In this document: one piece after another, positions 24,690 through 36,115 of the stretch | Numbering within the stretch: position 1 is the first letter of the stretch | How the letters are laid out: each line of letters opens with the position of its first letter | NCBI GenBank assembly: GCA_004794785.1 | Contig: SJOL01006486.1 | Coordinates: 507,708-571,707 of the forward strand | Length of the DNA stretch: 64,000 bases | Direction of reading: 5' to 3' | Origin: Opisthorchis felineus | Lineage: Eukaryota > Platyhelminthes > Trematoda > Opisthorchiida > Opisthorchiidae | The notes under the pieces: generated by a model | What the model saw: only the letters and a program-made list of their open reading frames with translations | What the model was told of the DNA's origin: nothing | Databases searched by the model: none | Translations under genes and position numbers: made by a program

Positions 24690-27600
24690 CTGCAGTTTTG
24701 TCGGAAAGTTGAGATCTCTCGGGGAAACCAGGAAGAAACTTGTGGACTTGAATGTGCTTCGCACATTCAGTGTAGCACCGCACAATACTGATGAAATCTG
24801 AGCGTACAAATCCTTCGGATTTCAGAGCGAAATGCCCGCTGTATATTATAATATATTCAAGCATGCATCTTTATTGACGTCATATGTTTGAAATACACCC
24901 AAAGTGAATTTCTCGCTTTCGTGTCAAAGTGCTTGCAACTGCACTCTTTTGATTTCACAGTAAATAACTTCTCATCCAAAAGCGTCCTGACTCTCGTTCG
25001 CAGAAAATTCAACCTTTTGAATTTCTTACGGATCTTTAAATTTGTACTTTCAGCTTCCATTCGACTAGTCTTCACAGAACAAATACTGACTTGTATTTAC
25101 CACTAGATTAAAACACACCAATTACTATTCGCTTACTTACTTCCCAACCAAAATTTTATTTCATTTGGTTAATAAATCTTATAGGTGTTGCCGGTCGTGA
25201 TTTAGCGATTGGGATTTGCTCACAATTAGGCAACTCTTGAAATCAATGGACACGAATTTACTAATGAAGGTAGAATTATTGATTCTAATGACGTTCAGGA
25301 CCACACCATGCGACGGACCAACCGCCTATAGTGTACAAACTGTTATGCGGGAGGTTGTGGGTTTGCTAAAACGATGAAGCTGGCCATCTTATTTAGGCGG
25401 CTGGTTTCAAAATCAAAACTTTATGCGAGCGAATGAGAATTTCAACTTTGAAGAATTTCTGTCAGCAAAAAAATACCAAGTAGGCTTATTATGGAGGCCA
25501 CAATTCCCATAGATTGAACTGCTGGGAAGTGAGAAGCCGGAAGGCTAGCTAATTTGGATCAACCTTGCCGGCCGTCTTCACCTGTTTATTCACAATAAAA
25601 ATGGATATTATGTAAATTAAATTTGTTCAAGAAGGTGATAACCTGTACTTCCACTATGTTAAATATTCAACCCCGTTGTTTGAAACCCACACTAATAAAT
25701 TATTTTTTTGACATTGTTTAAATTAGAACCCGCAGAGGCAAAATTTGCTCACCACATTTAGGTTTTCGTGCGGCGTTTTACTCTGCATCTTCCGTCACGC
25801 AATAAAATGATGAACAATGGACCACCGGAAGCCAGATTAGACCCACTTTTAATGTGTTCTCCCAGTATATTCTAACAAAAATCCGATTCTTAGAGTAGGT
25901 CTTCATTTAAACGTTTAGGTAGGCTTTCGTGCATTAAAATTTTCAACAATCTGTCGATGAATTAATAAGAAAATCATTTGTTGACTAAATTTTATTTGAC
26001 ACAATTTTCGGTATAAGTCGCCTAGTAAAAATCTCCAACACTTGCTGATGCCTCCTTGATGAAAACGTGGCAATTTATCAAAATGAAGTTGTTTTACTAT
26101 AAGATTCTTTGGTTGAAATTTTTGGGTTCTATCTCAAAAACCACACAAACCTTGGCGTTGAGATAATAGTCCTGAAGCAGTTACATCAACAATAACCAAA
26201 CTCCTGAGTGTAGTAACAGTCTCATGACCAGTTGTATAACTCTTCCTCTATACGTTGAGAGAGAAGTCTGCATTTTCAGCCTCACTGGCAAACCAACTTC
26301 TTGTTTGCCCGTCTTGTGACTGGGTACGTCTGATCAATGCTCCAACCACGGACAGACTGGCTCACTCACGACTATAGTACAGTGTGTTACTGATAAAACG
26401 TAACATTTAGGAGTAAAAACGTCTGAACGCAAGGGCACTCAACGTGAAAACCAGTGGGGCGTAATAGGTTGTATGCGTAGAACTTACTCCACTCTATGGC
26501 TCCGTAAACAGGCAACCAAATTTTGTTACACCCGGAAAGTGAACAGATCTCACAGAACCAAGTTTCGGGAAAGCGTACCTAATTTCCGGTAGCAATGTGT
26601 CAATTCTAATGGGACTTTATTACTTCAAGCGACTATCGTGGTAACAAAGTCTAAACTTAAAAATAAATAAGCTGTAATTTTTAGTCACTAAAAGAGGTTG
26701 ATCTTATAGAATTCTGTCTAGCTTGCTCCAGTAACGTGATGAAACGATATACCCCCATTATTAATGAGTACCATTTGGCGATCAGGACAAACAGCCGTAA
26801 ATTTTCAGCTTCATTTACAGAAGTATTACCAAATAATCAGTAATGAAGAGATTTCCATTCTGAAACTCTACGCATCTTGCACATCAGTTGTTGTGATTAA
26901 CCATTCTAAGACTCCCCGAAATTCGCCACACACTAATTTTTTCAATCCACAAACTCACATAAAGTTGTCTGCAGCCACCCTGTTGAGAATTCCTGATGAC
27001 CGATTCAAAGTTCAGTCGAACTTCTGCAGTGCTACCAGCGATTTCAGCGGCCAGCTGGTTTTAAGAGCTGTGCGGTACCTCCCAATTTTAGCATATACTT
27101 TGTACACAAGGTGGGACATCTGCTGAAACTTCGAGATCGTCTCTTCTAACAACCTTAGAAATGAACATCTTTTTGGGTGCTTTGCTCATCCAAGCGATAA
27201 TACGAACTCTTTTCACCATGGCACACATAATAGGTCTCTTTTTCACCAATCTAACTAAAGATAAGCGTATACGAACTTATATTATATAGGGACTACACTT
27301 CGTCGAATTACTGAGAAAATGGCACGCCTTAAGGTCGCTGAGAAAGTGTTAGTGCTAGGAATAAAACATATATTCATCTCTGTACCACTCAAAAAAGATT
27401 CTGGACAGCCTACTATCGGACTCACTCTTCTAAGAGCTGATTACGTAACACTGGTCGCCGAATCTTCAGTAACCTTATTTCCTACTTGATCACAGAGGGG
27501 CTGTTCGTAGTTTTCATCGATCATATGATTGGCTCTGAACTACACTTTTATGTCTTGAACACCACTCCATACAAAACATGAGGAGGTCTTTGTACAGCAC

Positions 27601-29284
27601 ACTCAGCTGAGGAAAATTCTACACAAGAGATACAAGTGGAAATTTGGCTAAGTTTTCCATCAGCTCCAATTTGCTTTGCCAACAAGTGTTTATCGCACAA
27701 CGTACGCCCAATTGAAATTTAGCGTAGATTGTAAGAATGCCATATAGGATGTCGATTACAAAGTATGGGGCGACAAAAACTCCCCTGCATCTGAACCAGT
27801 GTGTCTGCTTGATACGATTTAAATATCACCGTCATACGTGAGGGGCATTTCGTCTACACTTTAAAAATGCGAGAGGCCTTGATATACTTGGGCTGTTAGA
27901 ACTAGAACCTGGTCCAAACCGCATAACGTCTGTTAGATGGTTTTGGAAGTTGGTCAAGGAAGTCTTCCATACCTTCATTACAAAATATTTGATGTACAGC
28001 AGTGCAGTGGCCCCTGGTGTTCCTTCTATAGTGTCAGCTTTTAATGTATAATACTACTTGCGCAGTATGGCATCAGCTCCGATTCAAAGTCCTTAAATTC
28101 ACCGAGCGCTCATTTCCAAAGTTTAACCTGGAAAAATCTCGGTCCCCCTCAACTCAGTAAGTTCACACTTACTAATTTTCGCTCTTTCAATCATCCAAGA
28201 TTTATATCAGCAACCCGATTTTCTTCGTTTGCTGGACTTCAGTGGCTTTAAATTGGTTTTCCTTCTATACCATTACAGTTTACTTACATCCGGCTTTCTG
28301 GCGCTCGTTTGCTTTCTCTGTGCCTTCTAAGTTGATACTATTTTTAATGTGGAAACAGTAAACAGTCAGATAACGCTTCTGAGGGACAAACACTCGCCAA
28401 GAGTTCTGAAAAGATACATTTTCCAATAATTAGAACAAACACTCGTGAGTAGTGGAAAGTTACTGGGCTTTTACAAATTGGATACCACCGTGGATTGAAA
28501 AAAATTGTCCTTTCCCTCTTCCCCTGCGTCTTTATTTTATATCGACTAGGTGTACTTGACCATCCTTTTTTGTTTCACCCTTACTTCAATGTTCGACTGT
28601 TTTTAGTTATACAATGTGGCATGATGTCAGCGAATCGAAGCTTTACAACCTCTGCTTAACTTTACAAACTTTACTTGTAGAACTTATCATCTGGATCTTT
28701 AAAAGCTGGTCTCACAGGCTCGTGAACCTGTAATTACGACTTACAACATTTGAAATAACTTTTGTTGGTGCTGTGTGATGTATACAGATTTTACAATGAA
28801 AAATAAAGCCGAATGAAAGGCTTTTTACATTTTAACTGTCATTAACTAATTCACAGTACATCCAAAAGTTTCCAAACTTGCCTTCCGAAAATATGTCATT
28901 TTAAGTTATCAGTTGAGATTTCGTCCTGCAAGTGAAAACAATCTATGTTTAAAAGCCGGAGAACATTGTACAGCTGTTTCACCCTTAGAGGGAATCATCT
29001 GCACTGCGTATCTAACGAAAACCAGAAAATTTCGAACTCAGAATTTTCCGGCCTGTGGTTGAATACCTGTAATCTACTTGTACTTCCATAATGACGTGAG
29101 CAGATTTTGTTATTTTCAAACGAGATTTTATCCTGTAGGTGAAGGCACTCTATTTTGGATAGCCGAGAAGCGTAAGATGAATAAAGCCTCTATCTGAGAA
29201 GTGGTCGCCAAGGGAGCCAGTCAATGGACACATGTGGTTTGCATGACTGAAGGACAAGAGGCGCTATATCCTATCTATTGCGAG
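24690..29284. other. Gene-free stretch
   Basis: No gene or transposon protein was recognised. A weak tRNA-like string with 'gggaggttgtgggttt' near 25349-25364 may be another SINE scrap. The longest frame (26764-27126, 120 residues) has no motif and no splice context. The plus strand is pyrimidine-leaning from about 26 to 29 kb. Confidence 0.4.
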
Positions 29285-29360
29285 TCAACCACAGCTATTC
29301 GAATCGTTGTGCTCAAATTACTGGCTGGGAAGTTACAGGTTCAAAAGTCCGATTTTCATG
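29285..29360 (+). repeat. Possible SINE scrap next to the gypsy element
   Basis: The sequence 'gctcaaattactggctggga' (29311-29330) followed by 'aggttcaaaagtcc' (B-box-like) parallels 'gcgcgaatttactgaccggg ... ggtttgaacac' in the copy at 18868. The A-box portion is not convincing. Treat as tentative. Confidence 0.3.
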
Positions 29361-29489
29361 AGATGCCCAATGCTGGTGGTTTCCAGTAAGAATTAAACTG
29401 CTATACCACACTTCTTGGATTATCAGCAGAGATCGGCTTCAGTTCCAGGAGGAAATCTCAATTGGAGGCTACCATATCTCTCAACACTA

Positions 29490-29493
29490 CCAC
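29490..29493. repeat. Target-site duplication of the gypsy element, left copy
   Basis: CCAC immediately precedes the left LTR. The same four bases directly follow the right LTR at 34012-34015. A 4-bp duplication is within the usual range for Ty3/gypsy integration. Confidence 0.75.
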
Positions 29494-29802
29494 TGTAAAG
29501 AAGGAAACCCTTCGCTGCGGAGTTGTTTATTAGAAAACGCCAACTAAACGGTTACAGACTACTGGACAGGAAGGTTAAACTCTCATTTGCATGTTGTTTT
29601 TAAAAACGGAATATCCATCTTCTTCTCGAACGCGTCTTCTTGAACTCTCCTGGATATTCATTGACTATCGCACAATTGCAAGCAAAAACTGTAAAGTAGT
29701 TCCACAAATTCCGTAATAAATCCCACCTTCCATTAGATCAAGGCGAAGTTACGAGAACACACATACTACTCGCATGCGTCATCAGTAGTACCCACCGTTA
29801 CA
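29494..29802 (-). repeat. 3' LTR of the gypsy element
   Basis: It is 309 bp and bounded by TGTAA...TTACA. On the minus strand it has an octamer ATGCAAAT (29585-29592), a TTTAAA-type TATA candidate near 29600, and an AATAAA at 29526-29531 only about 32 bases from the element's end. This layout predicts a short U5. It would supply polyadenylation for the element's transcript. Confidence 0.95.
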
Positions 29803-29816
29803 CACCTTCACCCTTT
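29803..29816 (-). promoter_or_regulatory. Polypurine tract of the gypsy element
   Basis: The minus strand reads AAAGGGTGAAGGTG directly against the start of the 3' LTR. This is the position and composition expected of the plus-strand DNA primer. It overlaps the last bases of the Gag-Pol stop codon (TAA, 29815-29817). Confidence 0.8.
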
Positions 29817-32800
29817 AAAGGTTGCTTGCATGCCACTGATTTCCATTTACCTCCGTTGGGTCGGCTCCGGCAGCTGGTCTGTTCGGCAACTCTTCGGGTG
29901 TATCATGCCACTTCCGAAGCTGAGTCCCATTTACTCTTTTCGATCCCCGACCGTCTTGAATTGTATAGACGTTCCCCCGGCGGTCGGTAACGACAAACGG
30001 ACCTTGCCATCGGCTGCCCAGCTTCCGCGATCCCAGTCCACTCCTTCCAGGATTCTGATGATCCTTCCACTTAACCTTCGAGCCTATGGGGAATGGTCGT
30101 GCCTTTCTTCTTGCCGTTTTCTGTCTAGTCCTTTCCTGGGCGGCGGACAAGTTTTCTCGAGCTTTCCTCCTTTCCTCTCCTAGCTCCTCTGGAGACAAGT
30201 GTGTTGCCGGCCATAACCCAATTTCCTGATCAACTGGAAGGCGCGGATGTCGACCGTACATCAGCATGAACGGGGACTTGCCTGTGGTTGGCTGTATGGA
30301 AGCCCGATGAGCGAGCAACACCATCGGCAGGTTCACTTCCCAATCACCTCCTTTGGCCGCTAGCCACTCCTTGATCGTTCGGTTATTGCGTTCTGTAAGA
30401 CCATTTGTTTGCGGGTGATATGGTGCCGTCCTCAGCCGTCTGATGCCCAGCTTCTGCAAGCAACTCCTAAACTCTTCGCTCTCGAAGCAAGGCCCTTGAT
30501 CCGTTAGAATCATTTTTGGCACCCCGTGGTTGGCCACGATGTGACGCATTACCACTCCGCTGATTGTCGTCGCCCGTTGGTTTGGCACGGCTGCCGCCTC
30601 GACCCACCGCGACAGGTGTTCTGTCATCACCACGATATACTGATTTCCACTGGTTGTCACCGGAAAGGGGCCCATGACGTCCACAGACCATAACTCGCCG
30701 ATTTCTGATACAGGAATGGGTTCCATGGGATTGGTTACCCCTGTCGTATCCCCTTTCATCAGTTGGCACCGCTTACAGGACACCACATAATCCATCACCT
30801 CACTTCTCATCCCGGGCCAGTAGGCCCTCTGCCGAAGTAAGTCGTATGTCTTGGTGCACCCTGTGTGTGCCATTTCGTGGCATTCGACGATCAGCTTCCT
30901 TCTCAAGACGCGAGGTATTACGGGCAGCACAACATCAGAATCAGTGTCGTTCCAAGAAATTATGCCAGCCTCACTCAGACTCAATCTATCAAAGTGACTC
31001 TGGAACATTTGCAATTCCTTGTCTCCGTCTCCGTTCTCAATATTCCGTCCATCCAACAAGGAGGCTGCAACCTTCCGTAACACAGGATCCTGCCGTTGGA
31101 GTTGCACCAACCTCCCGGGATCCAGTTCGACGACGAGGCTATTGGCACCGATCATGATCCTGGGGGCCTCATCTTCAGCCTCTGGTCTTGACAGCCAATC
31201 AGCCAGGTGATTCTCCTTCCCTGGCACGTGCCGGATCGTAAAGTCGTACTCTTGCAACCGGAGTGCCCAGCGCGCGAGCTTTCCGCGAGGATCTCTGGTG
31301 GTCCTGATCCACTCCAGGGGTTTGTGATCAGTCTCGACATGAAATCTTTGTCCAAGCAGGTATGGCCTCCACTTATCCAGGGCCCAGACGATCGCTAAAC
31401 ATTCTTTCTCAATAGTCGAGTACTTCTGCTCAGCGTTAGTCAGGACGCGACTGGCATATTCGATAACTCCATGCCTCTGCTTCAGGACAGCGCCGATACC
31501 GCGGTCGCTAGCGTCCGTTGCAACAGTAAACATCTCTCCGACCCTGGGCAGTTTGAGGGTCAGTTGCTGATCCAGCATGCGCGCTTTGACACGTTCGAAA
31601 GCCTCGTGTGCTTCCCTGGTCCATTCGAACTTCCGATTTTGCCCAAGCAAGTCGTACAGTGGAGCAGCAATCGTGTTGAAATCTTGGACAAACCGGCTGT
31701 AGTATGCTGCTCGCCCAAGAAACTGCCGTAGGGATCGCTTGGAATTGGGAACAGCACAGTCCTCGATCTTTGCCAGTTTTTCTGGCAGTGGGCTAACCTC
31801 TCCGTGACCCACTTTATGCCCCAGCAGTGTCACTGAACTCCGAGCGAGCTGTGTCTTGGCTTCATTTATCCGCAGGCCCGCCTCCCGGATACGCTTCAAT
31901 ACGGCCTTCAAATGAACTGCGTGCTCTGGTTCCGAATTGCTGTACACAACGATATCATCCCCGTACACGGCAACATTCTGTAGACCCTTCGTTAAACGAA
32001 GCATCAAGCGCCGGAATGTGAATGGTGCTCCCGACAAACCAAACGGCATCCGTCTAAATTGATATTGGGTGTCCCCAACGGTGAACGCCGTTTTCTCCCG
32101 GTCCTCCGCCTTGATAGATAGTTGCCAATATCCGGAACGCAAGTCGAACACCGTGAAATATCGGGAATGCTGGAGGGAATCGAAAATATCCGCCACCGAA
32201 GGGACAGCTACAACCCGATTTACGGTCAGTTCGTTCAAACGCCGAAAATCCACGCAGAACCGATACTTTCCATTTGCCTTCTTTACAAGCACAACCGGGG
32301 AGTTGTATGCACTGTTGGCCTCCTCAATTATGCCATTTTTCAACATCTCCTGCACTTGCTTATGGACCTCCTCCCGTAGATGGAGCGGCAGCGGACGGGG
32401 TCCGTAAGGTCGAAAGCATTCAGACGAGAGCGGAATTTCGTGTTCAATCCACGAGCAGAAGCCAAACGGATCCTCTTCGCCTGTGAACAATTCGGAGTAT
32501 TCCTCGACCACGGATTGTACTGACGGCATGTTACAGGACGGAAGCTTTCGGACATGCAGCTCGTTCACGGCAGTGCTTGGGTAACCTTCAAGCTTGACTG
32601 CGCCATACTTGGTCACCAGTTTTCCCCGCTTGAGATCAACCACGGATTCTGTGCCCCTGAGAAAATCTGCTCCCAAAATTGTCTGCTCAATGTCTGGGCT
32701 GATAAGGAACTCGTGCTGCACGGACCTGTCGCCTAGGCGCATTGAGTGCATTGACAATCCGTCAATTTTCAGTTGGTATCCACCCACTGCTCTTACGGCT

Positions 32801-33678
32801 AGCGCGCACGGTTTGCATACAGCTTCGTTCCCTCTCCGTCTCAGCGATACCCCTGCTCCCGTATCAATCAGACACAGCTCCTTCTTCCCGTCTATCTCGA
32901 CAACGGCCTGTATAGTAGCCTGTGTGACTGCACTGATCGCAACCCACCCGGGAAAAGAGGAGTAGTCCAAAGTTTTATTATGTACAGGTGGTCGGGTATG
33001 AGGGCATTGATTCTTCCAGTGGCCATGCATGCCACACCTGTAGCATCGGCTCATTCGAGCGTGCCTCCGAGATTCCGTCTTGATTGCTGCAAGCTGTCCG
33101 GCAAGTTGGTCCACTTTGTTCTTCAGGTCCTCCACTGTTGACTCATCCCTGTTCTCCTGCGACTGCAACGTGGCCAGTGGCGCCTCGGCCAATTCCCGTG
33201 CCAGACGCACCAGGTGCTCCACACTCAACTGGCCAGTTGCTCTTGCCAACCGCAACTGGGCACGAAGCGCAGGGTGGACTCCCTCGACGAACTGTTCGGA
33301 CAGCAACTGCTGGCGCGATACTCCGTCCAGTTCCGGCAAGGCCCGATCCAACAACTGCTGCAGGCTGGCGAAGAACACGGTCGGGTCACATCCAGGTCCC
33401 ATGCTGGCCGTCTTGAACCGCCTCATAGCCTCCTGGCGGTCGGCCGGCGTGTCGAACTCCGCTGCAAGAGATTCCTTCGCGGCGGCCCAGTCCATCTTCC
33501 GAGGGCCTCTTCTGGCCGCATCCAGGGCCGCCTTCGCCCGGCCTCTGAGGAGGGTCTTCAGTGCCGCCAACTTACCCCTGTCGGTCTCCAGTCCTGCCGC
33601 CTCCGCAACATCCTCGAAGTCCTCCAGGAAGGTCCGCACATCCCCATCCTCGAAAGGTTGTGGCCACGGGATCCTCAT
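29815..33678 (-). CDS. Gag-Pol polyprotein, Ty3/gypsy
   Basis: One open frame of 1287 residues from an ATG at 33678. The frame extends five codons further upstream without an ATG. In order: a Gag helical region (to about 170), a CCHC zinc knuckle CYRCGMHGHWKNQC (about 212-225), an aspartic protease with LIDTGAGVSL (about 270-279), reverse transcriptase with MPFGLSGAPF and a YGDD catalytic box (about 572-575), RNase H beginning at ATDASDRGIGAVL (about 720), then an integrase. The integrase has an HHCC zinc domain (H-x3-H...CKRC, about 934-971), a D,D-x-E core (WSVDVMG, ILTDQG and the E in NGLTERNN) and a GPF module (RWQGPFVV, about 1225). All catalytic residues that I can check are present, with no stop or frameshift. 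Gag and Pol share one frame, so the usual gag/pol frameshift is absent. Residue numbers count from the ATG. Confidence 0.97.
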   Translation of the reverse strand: MRIPWPQPFEDGDVRTFLEDFEDVAEAAGLETDRGKLAALKTLLRGRAKAALDAARRGPRKMDWAAAKESLAAEFDTPADRQEAMRRFKTASMGPGCDPTVFFASLQQLLDRALPELDGVSRQQLLSEQFVEGVHPALRAQLRLARATGQLSVEHLVRLARELAEAPLATLQSQENRDESTVEDLKNKVDQLAGQLAAIKTESRRHARMSRCYRCGMHGHWKNQCPHTRPPVHNKTLDYSSFPGWVAISAVTQATIQAVVEIDGKKELCLIDTGAGVSLRRRGNEAVCKPCALAVRAVGGYQLKIDGLSMHSMRLGDRSVQHEFLISPDIEQTILGADFLRGTESVVDLKRGKLVTKYGAVKLEGYPSTAVNELHVRKLPSCNMPSVQSVVEEYSELFTGEEDPFGFCSWIEHEIPLSSECFRPYGPRPLPLHLREEVHKQVQEMLKNGIIEEANSAYNSPVVLVKKANGKYRFCVDFRRLNELTVNRVVAVPSVADIFDSLQHSRYFTVFDLRSGYWQLSIKAEDREKTAFTVGDTQYQFRRMPFGLSGAPFTFRRLMLRLTKGLQNVAVYGDDIVVYSNSEPEHAVHLKAVLKRIREAGLRINEAKTQLARSSVTLLGHKVGHGEVSPLPEKLAKIEDCAVPNSKRSLRQFLGRAAYYSRFVQDFNTIAAPLYDLLGQNRKFEWTREAHEAFERVKARMLDQQLTLKLPRVGEMFTVATDASDRGIGAVLKQRHGVIEYASRVLTNAEQKYSTIEKECLAIVWALDKWRPYLLGQRFHVETDHKPLEWIRTTRDPRGKLARWALRLQEYDFTIRHVPGKENHLADWLSRPEAEDEAPRIMIGANSLVVELDPGRLVQLQRQDPVLRKVAASLLDGRNIENGDGDKELQMFQSHFDRLSLSEAGIISWNDTDSDVVLPVIPRVLRRKLIVECHEMAHTGCTKTYDLLRQRAYWPGMRSEVMDYVVSCKRCQLMKGDTTGVTNPMEPIPVSEIGELWSVDVMGPFPVTTSGNQYIVVMTEHLSRWVEAAAVPNQRATTISGVVMRHIVANHGVPKMILTDQGPCFESEEFRSCLQKLGIRRLRTAPYHPQTNGLTERNNRTIKEWLAAKGGDWEVNLPMVLLAHRASIQPTTGKSPFMLMYGRHPRLPVDQEIGLWPATHLSPEELGEERRKARENLSAAQERTRQKTARRKARPFPIGSKVKWKDHQNPGRSGLGSRKLGSRWQGPFVVTDRRGNVYTIQDGRGSKRVNGTQLRKWHDTPEELPNRPAAGADPTEVNGNQWHASNL

Positions 33679-33688
33679 CCTTATCCTG

Positions 33689-33700
33689 GTCACGGCACCA
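33689..33700 (-). promoter_or_regulatory. Primer-binding site, tRNA-His type
   Basis: Two bases inside the 5' LTR the minus strand reads TGGTGCCGTGAC. This is the complement of GTCACGGCACCA, the 3' end of eukaryotic tRNA-His including CCA. It is a 12-base match, with the next base differing from the tRNA I recall. The ATG of Gag-Pol follows only 10 bases later. Confidence 0.75.
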
Positions 33701-33702
33701 AA

Positions 33703-34011
33703 TGTAAGGAGGGAAACCCTTCGCTGCGGAGTTGTTTATTAGAAAACGCCAACTAAACGGTTACAGACTATTGGACAGGAAGGTTAAACTCTCATTTGCA
33801 TGTTGTTTTTAAAAACGGAATATCCATCTTCTTCTCGAACGCGTCTTCTTGAACTCTCCTGGATATTCATTGACTATCGCACAATTGCAAGCAAAAACTG
33901 CAAAGTAGTTCCACAAATTCCGTAATAAAACAAAACATCCATTAGATCAAGGCGAAGTTACGAGAACACACATGCTACTCGCATGCCTCATCAGTAGTAC
34001 CCACCGTTACA
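33703..34011 (-). repeat. 5' LTR of the gypsy element
   Basis: It is 309 bp with the same ends as the other LTR. The octamer is at 33794-33801 and the AATAAA at 33735-33740 on the minus strand. About 11 differences separate the two LTRs, five of them packed into an 8-base stretch (33930-33937 here, 29721-29728 in the other). It contains the promoter that would drive the minus-strand element. Confidence 0.95.
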
Positions 34012-34015
34012 CCAC
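34012..34015. repeat. Target-site duplication of the gypsy element, right copy
   Basis: CCAC, identical to 29490-29493, directly abuts the right LTR. Confidence 0.75.
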
Positions 34016-36054
34016 CTATTCCGAGTTGTCACCGCTGGCGTTAGAACCACTAGACTGGCAGTTATGTGACAATGCCATGGGATTCAGTCAGCATGGGACT
34101 GCCTCAACTGGGAGACGACCTGTCTGAAGTAATTTTTCCGCGTAACTATTTAGTGGATTTGAGGCCAGCAATACTCTGATGTCTTGGTAAATGGTAAAAT
34201 TGTAACAACCAGCTCAACAGTCATGAATAAACAGATTACAACATATAAAGCGCCCAGTTTGGATACACACTTTGAAGAAGCCCTACACCGTGGTATGCGG
34301 TCAAACATTGGTCATCACCTGACCACAGTGCTAACCAGCAACCCGTGATCAAACGGCATAGTGCTCGGAACATCGGAAATTCGTATACCATTACAGGATT
34401 GTGACACGCACGCTACTTAATAGTTCCAACGGGGACGGAACAGCCACTACACTTCTCGGTGCTTTGGCATAGAGAAGCAGGACATAATCTTAGTGGAAAA
34501 TCTAGAATGTTCCCATCCCTGTGACCTGTAGTGATCCACCAAGAAAATAAAACACTACATTTCCTGTAGGCCCTGTGTTGTAGAATTCACTATCCTAGAA
34601 TACATTTAGCCTAAATTTATTTGTGTGATTGATAGAGGGTGGCGTTATATGTTAACTTCGTGTTGATCAATAATCCCTTGTGAACGAATACCGAAACTCC
34701 TCACATGCCTATGCAACGCGCGCTGCATTTCAGCACAGACCGACTATCGTTAGTAAATGGTGAAAAAATGGCCAGGTTTGAGCCACAACCACCTAATTGA
34801 AATGAGATTCATACCATACCAAATAAAATTTGGAACTCACAGTTACCCTAAGATCTCCAAAACAATTCCAGTCGGCATTCATTCAAAATTGTCATAGATT
34901 AGCTGGAACCAGAGCCTTGGTCTACAAACCTGTTCTACTATGCATGCTCTCCATGTGCACAGCAATCTAAACAAGTTCCTTAATCAGAAATACTGTCGTT
35001 TCAGCTGATTTATGAATGAAAAATAGGCTTGTAATTGGCCAGTTTTTGAGAATAAAATCAAAAGTTTCCAGCGCTTTTGTTTCTAAATGTAAGTGCCGGT
35101 TATTCATTTCTCCAAGTGTGCAGTTTTACTACATACTTCAAAAGGAGTCATGGCCTACTTGTTTATCTTTACACGGCGGCAGGCAGTCCACATCCAATCC
35201 ACTCGTGCTGATATCTTTTGCAAATATCAAACATATTTGGTGCCAAAATGCAATTTCCCAGACCTTAAAAATGAACTTTCCTGGCATGAAGCAAAAGCGG
35301 ACATTTGGAAGCAAAATAAATTAATAAGAAAGTCAGAGGGCTAAGTGAAAAACCCTTGTACAAAAGCTATTTACCTGTTGCACTGAAAACAAATTGAAAT
35401 ACGCCACAATTCGTCGGTTCCTTACAGCTGCCAGTCTCGTTCTGGGATGTCAGACCAGCAAAGCATGCAACAACAATATCGATCGTAGATCCTCACTCCA
35501 GTATCATTTTTTCGAGTGGCTATTTTAATGTCGGTTGGAGTGTGAGTACTCTGTTCTTAACCCTCCATCACAATAACATGAGGACAGCACCGCTAAGAGC
35601 CTACCTACACACAGTATTTTCACCCTTCATTGGAGAGTTCCTTTCCCATGGCTGTGTGATGGTTAAAAGCCTATGTTTAACTAACTTCAAGAATATTATT
35701 GAGGATTACATGGGGAAAGCAGTGAAAGCAGTGTGCGAGTGAAAACTGTCAGGGAATTCATCATCTATTTTCTAGCACACAAAAAGGGAAGCTTTTCACC
35801 TTTCTACCACATGTATCTACACTTATGTATCAAGCCGGAAGGTGCCCCTAAATTCCAATTATTCAGGGATTAGCTGTGGCTTAGGTCGTTAAATCTAATG
35901 CAGAAACAAATTCTTCCTCCTAAAGTTAAAAATAAATTTGGCCTATAAATTATTACTGGTAGGCTTTGGTTATCATGGAGTAAAAGCCATGCAGTTGTGT
36001 CGGTTTCTGTTTAGACCATAACAAACAGCCTCAGTTAGCCCTCAAGTATCTCAT
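34016..36054. other. Gene-free stretch
   Basis: No gene is supported. Just beyond the gypsy element the minus strand reads 'tctagtggttctaacgcc' (34037-34054), faintly tRNA-like and perhaps a SINE scrap. The overlapping 35016-35344 frames (102 and 83 residues) show no known domain. Confidence 0.35.
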
Positions 36055-36115
36055 CTGTGAACCATGACAGTGAACTCGTCGGTCGTAAAGAAACCCTTAC
36101 CAGCTAAGCTACGAT
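36055..36115 (-). repeat. SINE head, minus strand, tentative
   Basis: Read on the minus strand: TAGCTTAGCTGGTAAGGG, then 'ttacgaccgacgagttcac'. This gives an A-box-like start followed by the 'actgaccgggaggttcg' region of the family in the expected order. It is old and truncated. Confidence 0.4.

Larger units (their letters stand above)
29494..34011 (-). mobile_element. Complete Ty3/gypsy LTR retrotransposon
   Basis: The element reads on the minus strand: 5' LTR at 33703-34011, primer site, a single Gag-Pol frame, polypurine tract, and 3' LTR at 29494-29802. The LTRs differ at about 11 of 309 positions by eye, so the insertion is fairly recent but not brand new. Intact LTRs, a matching CCAC duplication and an unbroken polyprotein mean this copy may still be competent or was so recently. 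There is no envelope gene. The coding region is visibly GC-richer than its surroundings: one hand-counted 60-base line at 33301 has 37 G/C against 23 at 35941. Confidence 0.97.

Noticed and set aside
26764..27126. 120-residue plus-strand frame
   Set aside because: No motif, no transmembrane or signal pattern, no splice context; length is plausible by chance in 64 kb.
33080..33756. Plus-strand frames of 180-220 residues
   Set aside because: They are antisense shadows of the GC-rich Gag-Pol frame, which has clear domains on the minus strand. The same holds for all plus-strand frames between 29830 and 33756.
29385..34020. Envelope gene or second ORF in the gypsy element
   Set aside because: The polyprotein stop lies in the polypurine tract, so there is no room for a third gene.
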